A stretch of DNA of 5,748 nt from Alteromonadaceae bacterium (GTDB lineage: Bacteria; Pseudomonadota; Gammaproteobacteria; Pseudomonadales; Oleiphilaceae), in assembly GCA_013393545.1 (NCBI GenBank), contig JABXHG010000407.1:1-5748 (forward strand), read 5' to 3'. Made by a program: the position numbers and the translations under genes. Below, in pieces: positions 1-5,155 of the stretch. Position 1 is the first letter of the stretch; each line of letters starts with the position of its first letter. A model generated the notes under the pieces. The model ran no database searches. It had not been told where the DNA came from and worked only from the letters and a program-made list of their open reading frames with translations.

Positions 1-91
1 CTCCGAGGTGGTTTGGGACTGAAGCCCTACATTCGGCCTCCGTATGGGCGTTACTGCCCGGGCCATGATGATGATGCGGGTGAGTGATGAC
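1..91. other. Unassigned segment beyond the HAD gene (possible long attC or next cassette)
   Basis: No gene is supported here. On the minus strand it follows the HAD gene's R''-like box (ATATAAC). GAGGT at about 89-93 on the minus strand could pair with ACCTC near positions 5-9, which would suit the L''/L' arms of a long attC whose R' lies outside the window. There is also a GGGC/GCCC hairpin around 46-59. A minus-strand reading of 22 codons opens at ATG 66 and runs off the edge, but it has no ribosome binding site and resembles nothing I know. Confidence 0.2.
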
Positions 92-107
92 CTCATATGT
101 GTTATAT
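92..107 (-). repeat. 16-bp direct repeat, copy 1, over the HAD stop codon
   Basis: CTCATATGTGTTATAT occurs here and again at 1062-1077. Read on the minus strand it is ATATAACACATATGAG. Its TAA is the stop codon of the HAD gene, and ATATAAC fits the attC R'' pattern (RYYYAAC) loosely. In both copies the repeat occupies the same position relative to the stop codon. The simplest reading is the R'' box plus spacer of two related attC sites. Confidence 0.6.
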
Positions 108-569
108 GCACAGCTCACGTAGACTCCTGATGGCTCTGGCACCGGCGGGTATTGGAGTATTTTCAGAGCGTAACCAAATAGGATGAATACCTATTCGTGC
201 AGCAGGCTCAATGTCCTTTGTAAAACTATCGCCCACCAAAGCGACCCGCTTTGCTGGCAAACCTAAATGCTCAAGAATTGTCGGTAGGAACTCAGGGCTA
301 CCCTTCATATGCCCTATGTTAGACTCGCAAAAATAGCCCGACATAAATTTATCCAATCCAACGCGAGCAAATGCACGCTTGATGTCCGACTCCGATGATT
401 CAGCGGCTCCGGTTGCAACATAGATACTGGCTGACTGAGACAGAAACTCAAGCGTTTCAGATGCCCCGTCAACGGCCTTGACCACTTTCCAGTCGCACAT
501 CTTCCCAACAACACCTGGGAAATCGACCATCAAGGTGTCACCCCAGTCAAACAAATATGCGTCTATCAC
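102..569 (-). CDS. Small HAD-superfamily hydrolase (cassette gene)
   Basis: This is a 155-residue haloacid dehalogenase-like protein, a predicted cytosolic phosphatase or dehalogenase of unknown substrate. Visible motifs: motif I FDWGDTL (nucleophile Asp8), motif II Thr53 in VATGAAES, motif III Lys89, and motif IV GDSFTKD (Asp114, Asp119). Motif I has the order D-W-G-D-T instead of D-x-D-G-T, a known variant in which the usual general acid at +2 is replaced. Only about 40 residues separate motifs I and II, so the cap domain is minimal, and the protein is shorter than typical members (about 200). The start is GTG at 569, preceded by AAGGTAGG and only 16 bases after the R' box (585-591) of the upstream attC, as expected for an integron cassette gene. 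The stop TAA lies inside an ATATAAC box. Family assignment is firm; the substrate is unknown. Confidence 0.88.
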   Translation of the reverse strand: MIDAYLFDWGDTLMVDFPGVVGKMCDWKVVKAVDGASETLEFLSQSASIYVATGAAESSESDIKRAFARVGLDKFMSGYFCESNIGHMKGSPEFLPTILEHLGLPAKRVALVGDSFTKDIEPAARIGIHPIWLRSENTPIPAGARAIRSLRELCI

Positions 570-584
570 TGACCTACCTTGTGC

Positions 585-675
585 ATTTAACGCTTGCGGT
601 AACCGGCGCAGGAGCGCCAGCGGAGGGAACCAAAAGCGCTACGCTTTTGGCGTCCGGTTGACTGCCTGGTTATGA
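585..675 (-). other. attC recombination site (DUF2513 cassette), 91 bp
   Basis: Read on the minus strand, it runs from an R''-like box TCATAAC (669-675) to R' GTTAAAT (585-591), an exact match to GTTRRRY. AACCGG (601-606) pairs with CCGGTT (654-659), giving the L''/L' stem. The central variable part holds two strong hairpins: CCAAAAGCG/CGCTTTTGG (630-638 and 642-650, 3-nt loop) and GGCGC/GCGCC (605-609 and 614-618, loop AGGA). Size and layout are typical of gammaproteobacterial chromosomal integrons. The DUF2513 stop codon lies inside R'', and the HAD cassette begins at the TT of R'. Confidence 0.82.
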
Positions 676-1044
676 GTTCCCACTCAAGAGGTCATTTACC
701 CTCTTCTTGGCCCAGCCTTCAGCCAGCTCCCTTGCCACTTTTATAACGGTCCCAAAGCTCGCTTCTTTGAAATCCCGCTGGATCGTATTCCAGATCTCAG
801 ATTGCTTCATGAGGTCGATAAATTCATGACCCTGCCAGGTCAATTTTTTGATGAATACATTTGCAGGAACCTGAGTAGTATTTGAAAGGTCATCCAACAT
901 TTTGCCTTCTGCAAGCCCCGCCTCAATGACCAGAGCTTGATGGTACCGTATCGCGTCAGAATCATAGCCTTCGATTTTGTCGGGATCTTCACCCGCTTCC
1001 ACCGCTAAAAGGACCAGCCTGATCAATGCCATATCTCGCTTCAT
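670..1044 (-). CDS. DUF2513 family protein
   Basis: This 124-residue protein looks like the DUF2513 family, which is common on phages and other mobile elements and has no established function. Recognisable features are the N-terminal MKRDMALIRLVLLAVEAG, the IEGYDSDAIRYHQALVIEAGL stretch (about 24-44), and a central LTWQGHEFIDLM block (about 68-79) followed by a tryptophan-containing helix (SEIWNTI). The layout suggests a small winged-helix-like fold, but this is inference. Start ATG at 1044 is preceded by AGGGAG about 10 bases upstream. The gene is 27 bases after the GST stop and is probably co-transcribed with it on the fused cassette. Its stop TAA is part of the attC R'' box. No signal peptide or membrane segment is seen. 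Confidence 0.75.
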   Translation of the reverse strand: MKRDMALIRLVLLAVEAGEDPDKIEGYDSDAIRYHQALVIEAGLAEGKMLDDLSNTTQVPANVFIKKLTWQGHEFIDLMKQSEIWNTIQRDFKEASFGTVIKVARELAEGWAKKRVNDLLSGNS

Positions 1045-1061
1045 TACGTATCTACTCCCTA

Positions 1062-1077
1062 CTCATATGTGTTATAT
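1062..1077 (-). repeat. 16-bp direct repeat, copy 2: attC remnant at the GST stop
   Basis: This is the same CTCATATGTGTTATAT as at 92-107. On the minus strand ATATAAC is exactly complementary to the first bases of the GST cassette (GTTATAT), identifying it as the R'' box of that cassette's own attC. The rest of the site is absent: the sequence goes straight into the leader of the DUF2513 gene. The GST stop TAA lies within the box. Confidence 0.6.
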
Positions 1078-1722
1078 TCCTACCTCGGACACGGCTATGG
1101 TTTCAGGCTCACCGTGAGCCTGGCTAACCCACTCCCTCATTTGCTCATGGTTCAAAATAAAATCCATGTACTCTTTAGATGCAGTTGAGACATTGATTCC
1201 GTAGGTTTTAAATCGCGACGCAATCGGACCGAACATGCAATCCGCAATAGAGAACTCACCGAACAACCACGGACCAGCACTTAAATAGGTTTCTCGATGC
1301 TGTGACCAGATTCGGTCTATCCGAGCCACTTCCCGTTCAAGAGTCGCATTAAGAGGGACTTTGCGCCCGAGTGCACGGCAATTCATTGGCAATTGGCTTC
1401 GAATCTCCGGAAAGCCCGAGTGCATTTCAGCACTGCAAGATCTTGCTTCTGCTCGTGCACGAACGGAACTAGGCCATCCGCTGCCATCTAGATACTGCTC
1501 TGAAATGTATTCGCAAATTGCCAACGAATCCCAGATGGTAAGCTCACCATCCTTGAGCACAGGGACTTTCCCTGCATCACTGTGCTGGGCGATAGCGACG
1601 GAAGTATTTTCCTGCTCCAGCGGAATCCGCACTTCCTTAAAAGGTAGCCTGTGGACTGACAAAAGCAGCCATGGCCTTAACGACCATGACGAGTAATTTT
1701 TATTCCCGATTACGAGCTCCAA
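1072..1722 (-). CDS. Glutathione S-transferase, TTG start (cassette gene)
   Basis: This is a 216-residue cytosolic glutathione S-transferase. It has an N-terminal thioredoxin-fold domain (1 to about 80) and an all-helical C-terminal domain. N-terminal NYSSWSLRPWL supplies the candidate catalytic serine (Ser11 or Ser12). VPVL (53-56) holds the conserved cis-proline next to the glutathione backbone, and the Asp65-Ser66 pair (WDSLAICEY) would bind the glutamyl part. FSIADC (157-162) is the N-capping box of the C-terminal domain. The expected role is conjugating or otherwise reacting electrophiles with glutathione; the class and substrate cannot be told. The start is TTG, fixed by a strong AAGGAG six bases upstream; the coding sequence starts 15 bases after the R' box of the preceding attC. 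The stop TAA lies in an R'' box. Confidence 0.9.
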   Translation of the reverse strand: MELVIGNKNYSSWSLRPWLLLSVHRLPFKEVRIPLEQENTSVAIAQHSDAGKVPVLKDGELTIWDSLAICEYISEQYLDGSGWPSSVRARAEARSCSAEMHSGFPEIRSQLPMNCRALGRKVPLNATLEREVARIDRIWSQHRETYLSAGPWLFGEFSIADCMFGPIASRFKTYGINVSTASKEYMDFILNHEQMREWVSQAHGEPETIAVSEVGI

Positions 1723-1728
1723 GTCTCA

Positions 1729-1734
1729 CTCCTT
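1729..1734 (-). promoter_or_regulatory. Shine-Dalgarno deciding the TTG start of the GST
   Basis: AAGGAG on the minus strand lies six bases before TTG at 1722. No ATG or GTG gives a complete thioredoxin-fold N-terminus, so this site decides the start. It sits inside the cassette, directly after the recombination point. Confidence 0.8.
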
Positions 1735-1737
1735 GAA

Positions 1738-1796
1738 ATATAACGCCGCCATCAGACGCGCGAGGTACGAGTGTCGGCTGCATAGCTTTGTTCAGC
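1738..1796 (-). other. attC site (alpha/beta hydrolase cassette), 59 bp, overlapping the gene's 3' end
   Basis: On the minus strand it starts with R'' GCTGAAC (1790-1796) and ends with R' GTTATAT (1738-1744). R'' is exactly complementary to GTTCAGC, the first bases of the same cassette at 2705-2711, which is the signature of integrase-mediated insertion. Its length is close to the roughly 60-bp aadA-type attC sites. Short L-box complementarity (GCCGAC against GTCTGATGGC, with a bulge) can be seen. The site overlaps the last 14 codons and stop of the hydrolase. Confidence 0.75.
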
Positions 1797-2672
1797 ATGA
1801 TGAGCAATTTCATCTGCTACCCGAGGCAACAAGGCCTTTGGCAGACAATGCCCAAGCCCGTCAATTTCTACCAGACGACCATTTAGCAACAAATCTGCTA
1901 TGTGCTTGCCGTGGGGCGGTGGGTTTAGCGGATCCTCAGAACCCTGAATCACCAAGGCCGGAACGCTTACCTTCGTCAGCTCTTCCCCCCGAGCAAGAGA
2001 CACTGGCGTTGCCATTGCGTGATTCCCAGGTTGTGCCCAAGTTCCGGCATGATCTATACATCGTTGCTCACGGAGCCGAAAGTCAGACGCATCAAACTCA
2101 AGCTTTTCTCCTGAAAGGAGGCCCCATTCTTTTACGCGACGATCAAGTTCTTCCTCCATGCTCTCTGAGGGCGTTGCACGCGCAGAAAGCGCTTCAAGAA
2201 CCTCTTTGTTTGGAAGGGGCAAACCATCCGGTGAACTTTCTCCTGAAAAGGCCCGCCCGATATTGCCGACAAAGTCCACATCAAGTGCTGCTCCACACAT
2301 GAGGGTCAAACTGTAAAGCCGATTCGAATAATCAAGCGCAAGCACTTGGCCTAATGTCGCGCCTATCGACAAGCCTACAACATGCGCCTTGTCCACTTCC
2401 CACGCGTCAATAACCGATACCGCATCTGACGCCAGATCTTCCACGGTATAGGGGGCGTCATCAAACTCGATGAAGGTAGATCGTCCCGTGTCACGATGAT
2501 CATACCGAATCACCCGATATCCCTTGGACACAAGCAGTTCAACGAATTCATCCGGCCACATTAAGGCTGATGCATTCGCACCTGAAACCAATAGTATCGC
2601 GTCTCCTTCGTCCGAGCCGACAGAATGGCTCCAAAGTGACCGGCCATCCACGGATAACAATTTTTCTGGCAC
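1752..2672 (-). CDS. Alpha/beta hydrolase, RdmC (aclacinomycin methylesterase)-like
   Basis: This is a 306-residue alpha/beta hydrolase. The probable triad is Ser102 in the nucleophile elbow GLSIG (100-104), Asp247 in GSEDPLNP and His275 in GLGH. The segments WPDEF (39-43), VIRYDHRDTGRST (54-66), IDHAG (206-210) and PHGKH (253-257) closely recall Streptomyces RdmC, which demethylates the ester of aclacinomycins, and its many uncharacterised relatives. The expected reaction is ester or similar hydrolysis in the cytosol; the true substrate is unknown. I chose the GTG start at 2672 because a perfect AGGAGG lies five bases upstream and the domain begins there; an ATG 20 codons further up adds residues partly encoded by the attC side. 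The last 14 residues are encoded within the gene's own attC. Confidence 0.88.
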   Translation of the reverse strand: MPEKLLSVDGRSLWSHSVGSDEGDAILLVSGANASALMWPDEFVELLVSKGYRVIRYDHRDTGRSTFIEFDDAPYTVEDLASDAVSVIDAWEVDKAHVVGLSIGATLGQVLALDYSNRLYSLTLMCGAALDVDFVGNIGRAFSGESSPDGLPLPNKEVLEALSARATPSESMEEELDRRVKEWGLLSGEKLEFDASDFRLREQRCIDHAGTWAQPGNHAMATPVSLARGEELTKVSVPALVIQGSEDPLNPPPHGKHIADLLLNGRLVEIDGLGHCLPKALLPRVADEIAHHAEQSYAADTRTSRV

Positions 2673-2677
2673 CAAAA

Positions 2678-2683
2678 CCTCCT
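2678..2683 (-). promoter_or_regulatory. Shine-Dalgarno deciding the GTG start of the hydrolase
   Basis: AGGAGG on the minus strand is five bases before GTG at 2672. This supports GTG over the in-frame ATG at 2732, which would lie upstream of the cassette boundary at 2710 and outside the mobile unit. Confidence 0.8.
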
Positions 2684-2704
2684 GATGTGTTTTCACTCGT
2701 GACT

Positions 2705-2795
2705 GCTGAACGCTTGCAGCATGCGCGCCCACGGAATGGAGCCGAAGGCGCAGTGTAGTGGGCGTCGCCGTGCCTGCACTTGATACTGATTGAGC
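2705..2795 (-). other. attC site upstream of the hydrolase cassette, abutting the IS
   Basis: The R' box GTTCAGC (2705-2711) is confirmed by its complement at 1790-1796. The site folds: CGCCCAC (2726-2732) pairs with GTGGGCG (2758-2764), CAT (2720-2722) with GTG (2770-2772), and TGCAG (2715-2719) with CTGCA (2774-2778). GCAAGC before R' is the same as in the attC at 585-675. The R'' end is imperfect: the best candidate on the minus strand is GCTCAAT (2789-2795), which lacks the final C. The IS begins about here and may have cut into R''. Confidence 0.6.
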
Positions 2796-2862
2796 CTTCT
2801 CCCCAGCCCGGCGGTTACCCGCTAAGCTGGAAGGCGACCAAGCACTACAAGGGAGAAGACTT

Positions 2863-3320
2863 ATGAACTTTTACCATAGCACTCACCGTCATTATTGTGG
2901 AATCGACCTGCACGCTCGCAGCCTGTACGTTTGCATCCTCGACCAGCAAGGCGAGGTGCTGTTGCACAAAGAGATCAAGGCCCGACCGGAACCGCTATTG
3001 GCACTGCTCGAACCTTTTCGCGATGACCTTGTGGAGGGCGTTGAATGCATGCACTGCTGGTACTGGATCTCGGATCTGTGTGAGGAGCACGGCATTCATT
3101 TTATCCTGGGCCATGCGCTTTACATGAAGGCCATCCACGGTGGCAAATCCAAGAATGATCGCATCGATTCCTTCAAGATTGCGATGCTCATGCGCGGTGG
3201 TAATTTCCCTCTGGCCTACGTCTATCCCAAGAAGATACGGGCCACAAACTGGGGCGGGCGGCCTATTTCATGCTCAAAGACAAGAGGGTATTTGATGAAC
3301 AACGATTCCTGAAAGGTTAG
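2863..3320 (+). pseudogene. IS110-family transposase, internally deleted and frameshifted
   Basis: Residues 1-128 are the N-terminal DEDD (RuvC-like) domain. Asp15 in GIDLHA, Glu61 in VECM, and Asp99 and Asp102 in KNDRIDSFK are all kept, followed by LGHALYMKAIHGGK and AYVYPKKIRAT. From 3243 the family's C-terminus continues in another frame: HKLGRAAYFMLKDKRVF... to the TAG at 3318-3320, 25 residues. Intact relatives have about 340 residues, so some 190-200 are missing, including the second domain with the catalytic serine. Read in the first frame, translation instead ends at 3312 after 21 unrelated residues. The break shares CACA (3243-3246) with both sides, suggesting a microhomology deletion. 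ATG at 2863 has GGGAGAAG upstream. The product cannot be an active transposase alone. Confidence 0.9.
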
Positions 3321-3321
3321 T

Positions 3322-3469
3322 CACGCCACGGGCTGAGCATGATGTCTAACTGGATCAGAGAGGATGACTGTGAAGACTGCGAGTCCGCTGACTGGTACCC
3401 GATACCGAAGCAGTCCTCTGTCACCGATGTTGAAGCCAGAGCGATTTGATTAGCCAGCCCGTGGGCGTG
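3322..3469 (+). ncRNA. Candidate IS1111-type guide RNA (bridge/seekRNA) region
   Basis: The segment begins two bases after the transposase stop. CACGCCACGGGCTG (3322-3335) pairs with CAGCCCGTGGGCGTG (3455-3469): 14 base pairs with one bulged base. Inside, AGAGG (3359-3363) and ACTGC (3376-3380) pair with GCAGTCCTCT (3410-3419), and GGTA/TACC (3394-3397, 3403-3406) closes a small loop CCCGA. In the IS1111 group the target-choosing RNA is known to come from the non-coding region after the transposase gene, so position and structure agree. The RNA ends, the guide loops and whether it is transcribed are not shown by the sequence. Confidence 0.5.
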
Positions 3470-3552
3470 CCTTAATACCATGAGCCAGTGCGCTTACACC
3501 CATCCTGAGCCTGACCCTAACTGGAGCTGAGACCGTATGAGCGTCGTCCTTT

Positions 3553-3594
3553 AGACCTTTCAGTGCTGACTCAGAAGGTCTGCTTCGCAGCACT
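3553..3594. repeat. Two interlocking inverted repeats (possible pseudoknot)
   Basis: AGACCTT (3553-3559) is complementary to AAGGTCT (3575-3581), and AGTGCTG (3562-3568) to CAGCACT (3588-3594). The order a-b-a'-b' allows an H-type pseudoknot, or two hairpins that exclude one another. It lies near the expected right end of the IS. Confidence 0.45.
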
Positions 3595-3687
3595 CCATCC
3601 CGGATCGGCAAACCCTCAACCAACCCCTTAATGGCGTCTAATCAGAATTCCTGCCGCAACCTCAATTTTGTTCAATACCAAGACCGA

Positions 3688-3720
3688 CGTTCAGGGCAAA
3701 CTCTGTCTGCAACCTGAACG
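3688..3720. repeat. 8-bp inverted repeat directly before the exporter's ribosome binding site
   Basis: CGTTCAGG (3688-3695) and CCTGAACG (3713-3720) are perfect complements 17 bases apart, with GCA/TGC able to extend the stem inside. The right arm touches the GGAGAA ribosome binding site of the LysE-family gene. It could be an operator or an mRNA hairpin affecting translation. Confidence 0.45.
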
Positions 3721-3733
3721 GAGAACACCATCC

Positions 3734-4327
3734 ATGAGCCTTTCCCTGATTCTGCCCATGTCAGCCTTTGCCCTGGCGACGTCCATCTCCCCGGGGCCGG
3801 TCAACCTTGTATGTCTGGGCAGTGGCACCCGTTACCCGGTTTCCCGGGGGCTGACTTTTGTAACCGGTGCCACTGTGGGCTTCACCGCCTTGTTCATTGC
3901 AGTGGGGTTGGGACTTTACTCACTGTTGACCATGGTGCCTGTAGCCGAAGAGTTGCTACGCTGGGGCGGTGTTGCCTTCTTGCTCTACCTGAGCGTGAAG
4001 CTGGCCATGGACAGCGGCCACTTGCCGGAAAAAGGTACTGAGAAATCACCCGGCTTCGGCACAGGCGTCCTGATGCAGTGGCTCAACCCCAAAGCCTGGC
4101 TGGCCTCGGCATCCGGTATCGGCGCTTACACCAGCGCGAATGATCTGCAGCAGATACTGCTGTTTGCCTTGCTTTACCTGCCCATCTGCTGGCTGTCGCT
4201 GGCCTGCTGGGTATACGCCGGCGCCTTCCTGCGACGCTACGTTCAGCGCCCAGTGGTACTGGTAACCATAAATAGAACCCTGGCCTTACTACTCGCTGTC
4301 AGCTGCCTGTATCTCGTGATCGGCTGA
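3734..4327 (+). CDS. LysE/RhtB family amino-acid exporter
   Basis: This 197-residue inner-membrane protein is of the LysE/RhtB family, which exports amino acids or related metabolites by proton exchange. SPGP (19-22), in the first membrane segment, and WLNPKAW (116-122), before the later segments, are family hallmarks. Hydrophobic stretches at about 4-24, 40-62, 67-90, 122-135, 141-165 and 177-197 fit the six-segment topology. The usual length is 195-210. I chose ATG 3734 because GGAGAA lies about eight bases upstream and the product matches the family from Met1. The substrate is unknown. Its 3' end overlaps by 39 bp the end of the convergent AraC-family gene; such exporter-regulator pairs are common, so control by that neighbour is a reasonable guess. 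Confidence 0.9.
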   Translation: MSLSLILPMSAFALATSISPGPVNLVCLGSGTRYPVSRGLTFVTGATVGFTALFIAVGLGLYSLLTMVPVAEELLRWGGVAFLLYLSVKLAMDSGHLPEKGTEKSPGFGTGVLMQWLNPKAWLASASGIGAYTSANDLQQILLFALLYLPICWLSLACWVYAGAFLRRYVQRPVVLVTINRTLALLLAVSCLYLVIG

Positions 4328-5155
4328 GGGGTGTCGGTATTGATTCGGCGTTGCCGCCATCAGCCGCTTGAAAGTGCGCTGAAAATGCGGTTGGTCGGCA
4401 AAGCCTGCATTAAGAGCCGCTTCGGCAATGGAGGTGCCATTTGCTAGTTCACGACGCCCAAACTGAACCCTGCGGTTCACCAAATAGGCGTGGGGCGTCA
4501 GGCCAAAATACTGCCTGAAGGCGCGAATCAGATGGCCAGCGCTGTAACCGGAAATCTCGCACAGGGTATCCAGCGAGACGTCTTCAGCCGCGTGGCCATC
4601 CAGATAGTGAGCCAGCGCCTGCAGAGCCTGCGGTGCCTTGGGTTCCTGCGCAACCGGCTGTCTCGCCAGCTCGTGCATCAGGTCTGACAGAAATTCCACC
4701 ACTTCCGTCTGCTTATCCAGCAGATCACGCTGTGGGTCAAGAAGGCAGTCCGCCATACGACAATAACGTTCATACCAGAGCGGGTCTGACACGGTGGCCA
4801 CAGAGATATCCTGCCAGTGGGGCCCCGGCAACAGGCCTGCACCATAGCGAAAATCCGTCAACCAACCGGTATCCACATACAACATCAGGTATCCCCACGG
4901 CTGGTTGTCGATGGGGTTGCAGGCATGAACCCACTCGGGATTCATCAGCACAAGATCGCCAGCGCGCACCCGGTGGTGATCATTCCGATACTGGAACGTA
5001 CTCACGCCCCCGGTGATAGCGCCAATCGACCACTGGGTGTGGCTGTGAAGGGCATAGCACACCTGGCGACCATCCCCAACTTTGCGTAACTCCACATGGG
5101 GCATGCGACCGTCTCGCCAGAACAAGGGCTTGTTTTGGGTGTTCATGGTAGTCAT
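4289..5155 (-). CDS. AraC-family transcriptional regulator
   Basis: This is a 288-residue regulator. The N-terminal cupin-like sensing domain (about 15-110) contains HSHTQWSIG (37-45), RAGDLVLMNPEWVHAC (65-79) and a following YLMLYVDTGW. The C-terminal DNA-binding domain (about 178-276) has two helix-turn-helix units: SLDTLCEISGYSAGHLIRAF (194-213) and SIAEAALNAGFADQPHFQRTF (242-262), ending with the family's TPNQYR. The inducer is not evident; amino acids are plausible because it converges with a LysE-type exporter. Start ATG at 5155 has only a weak GGAACAG upstream; ATG at 5146 is the alternative and changes three residues. The two genes overlap tail to tail by 39 bp, so their transcripts would be antisense there. 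Confidence 0.9.
   Translation of the reverse strand: MTTMNTQNKPLFWRDGRMPHVELRKVGDGRQVCYALHSHTQWSIGAITGGVSTFQYRNDHHRVRAGDLVLMNPEWVHACNPIDNQPWGYLMLYVDTGWLTDFRYGAGLLPGPHWQDISVATVSDPLWYERYCRMADCLLDPQRDLLDKQTEVVEFLSDLMHELARQPVAQEPKAPQALQALAHYLDGHAAEDVSLDTLCEISGYSAGHLIRAFRQYFGLTPHAYLVNRRVQFGRRELANGTSIAEAALNAGFADQPHFQRTFKRLMAATPNQYRHPSADHEIQAADSE

Larger units (their letters stand above)
591..1743 (-). mobile_element. Fused integron cassette carrying GST and DUF2513
   Basis: The unit lies between the recombination points of two attC sites (R' GTTATAT at 1738-1744 and R' GTTAAAT at 585-591). It contains two genes and only one complete attC, at its 3' end. The GST part keeps its own R'' (ATATAAC, 1071-1077), which is exactly complementary to the cassette's first bases (GTTATAT), but no L', R' or central part follows. 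The DUF2513 start codon comes 27 bases later. I infer that the GST attC was deleted, fusing two cassettes. Confidence 0.6.
1744..2710 (-). mobile_element. Integron gene cassette with RdmC-like hydrolase (967 bp)
   Basis: The limits are the G/TT recombination points in GTTCAGC (2705-2711) and GTTATAT (1738-1744). It contains one gene with its own ribosome binding site and one attC, the standard cassette plan. No promoter is obvious between the cassette edge and the gene, so expression probably depends on read-through from upstream, which the IS now separates from whatever lay beyond. Confidence 0.7.
2790..3600 (+). mobile_element. Defective IS110-family (IS1111-like) insertion sequence; ends approximate
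   Basis: The element consists of a short leader, a deleted transposase gene and a long 3' non-coding region with RNA-like structure. That arrangement, with the structured RNA after the gene, points to the IS1111 subgroup. Exact ends cannot be set: these elements often make no target duplication and have subterminal repeats. A weak candidate pair is AGCCTTCT near 2794 and AGAAGGTCT near 3573. It stands against an attC; an IS1111-attC subgroup that targets attC sites is known. Its transposase reads opposite to the cassette genes. Confidence 0.6.
3470..3733. other. Gene-free stretch: IS right end and exporter leader
   Basis: No coding region is convincing here. It should contain the right end of the IS, an interlocking pair of inverted repeats at 3553-3594, and an inverted repeat just before the exporter gene. 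An in-frame TTG at 3668 would add 22 residues to the exporter, but they do not resemble the family. I see no clear sigma-70 promoter. Confidence 0.5.

Noticed and set aside
1..91. Group II intron (class C) next to an attC
   Set aside because: Such introns target attC sites, but no reverse transcriptase, intron boundary or domain V-like hairpin could be identified in the available bases.
1733..2302. 189-codon plus-strand open frame
   Set aside because: It lies opposite the alpha/beta hydrolase gene, whose family motifs and ribosome binding site are clear; the plus-strand product has low-complexity composition and no motif.
2673..2732. 20-residue N-terminal extension of the hydrolase from ATG 2732
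   Set aside because: It has no ribosome binding site, lies partly outside the cassette boundary at 2710, and the AGGAGG at 2678-2683 points to GTG 2672.
3668..3733. TTG start adding 22 residues to the exporter
   Set aside because: The added residues do not fit the LysE family and ATG 3734 has a good ribosome binding site.
4633..5016. 127-codon plus-strand open frame, with other frames at 4490-4687 and 4817-5089
   Set aside because: These are shadows of the AraC-family gene on the minus strand and contain no recognisable domain.
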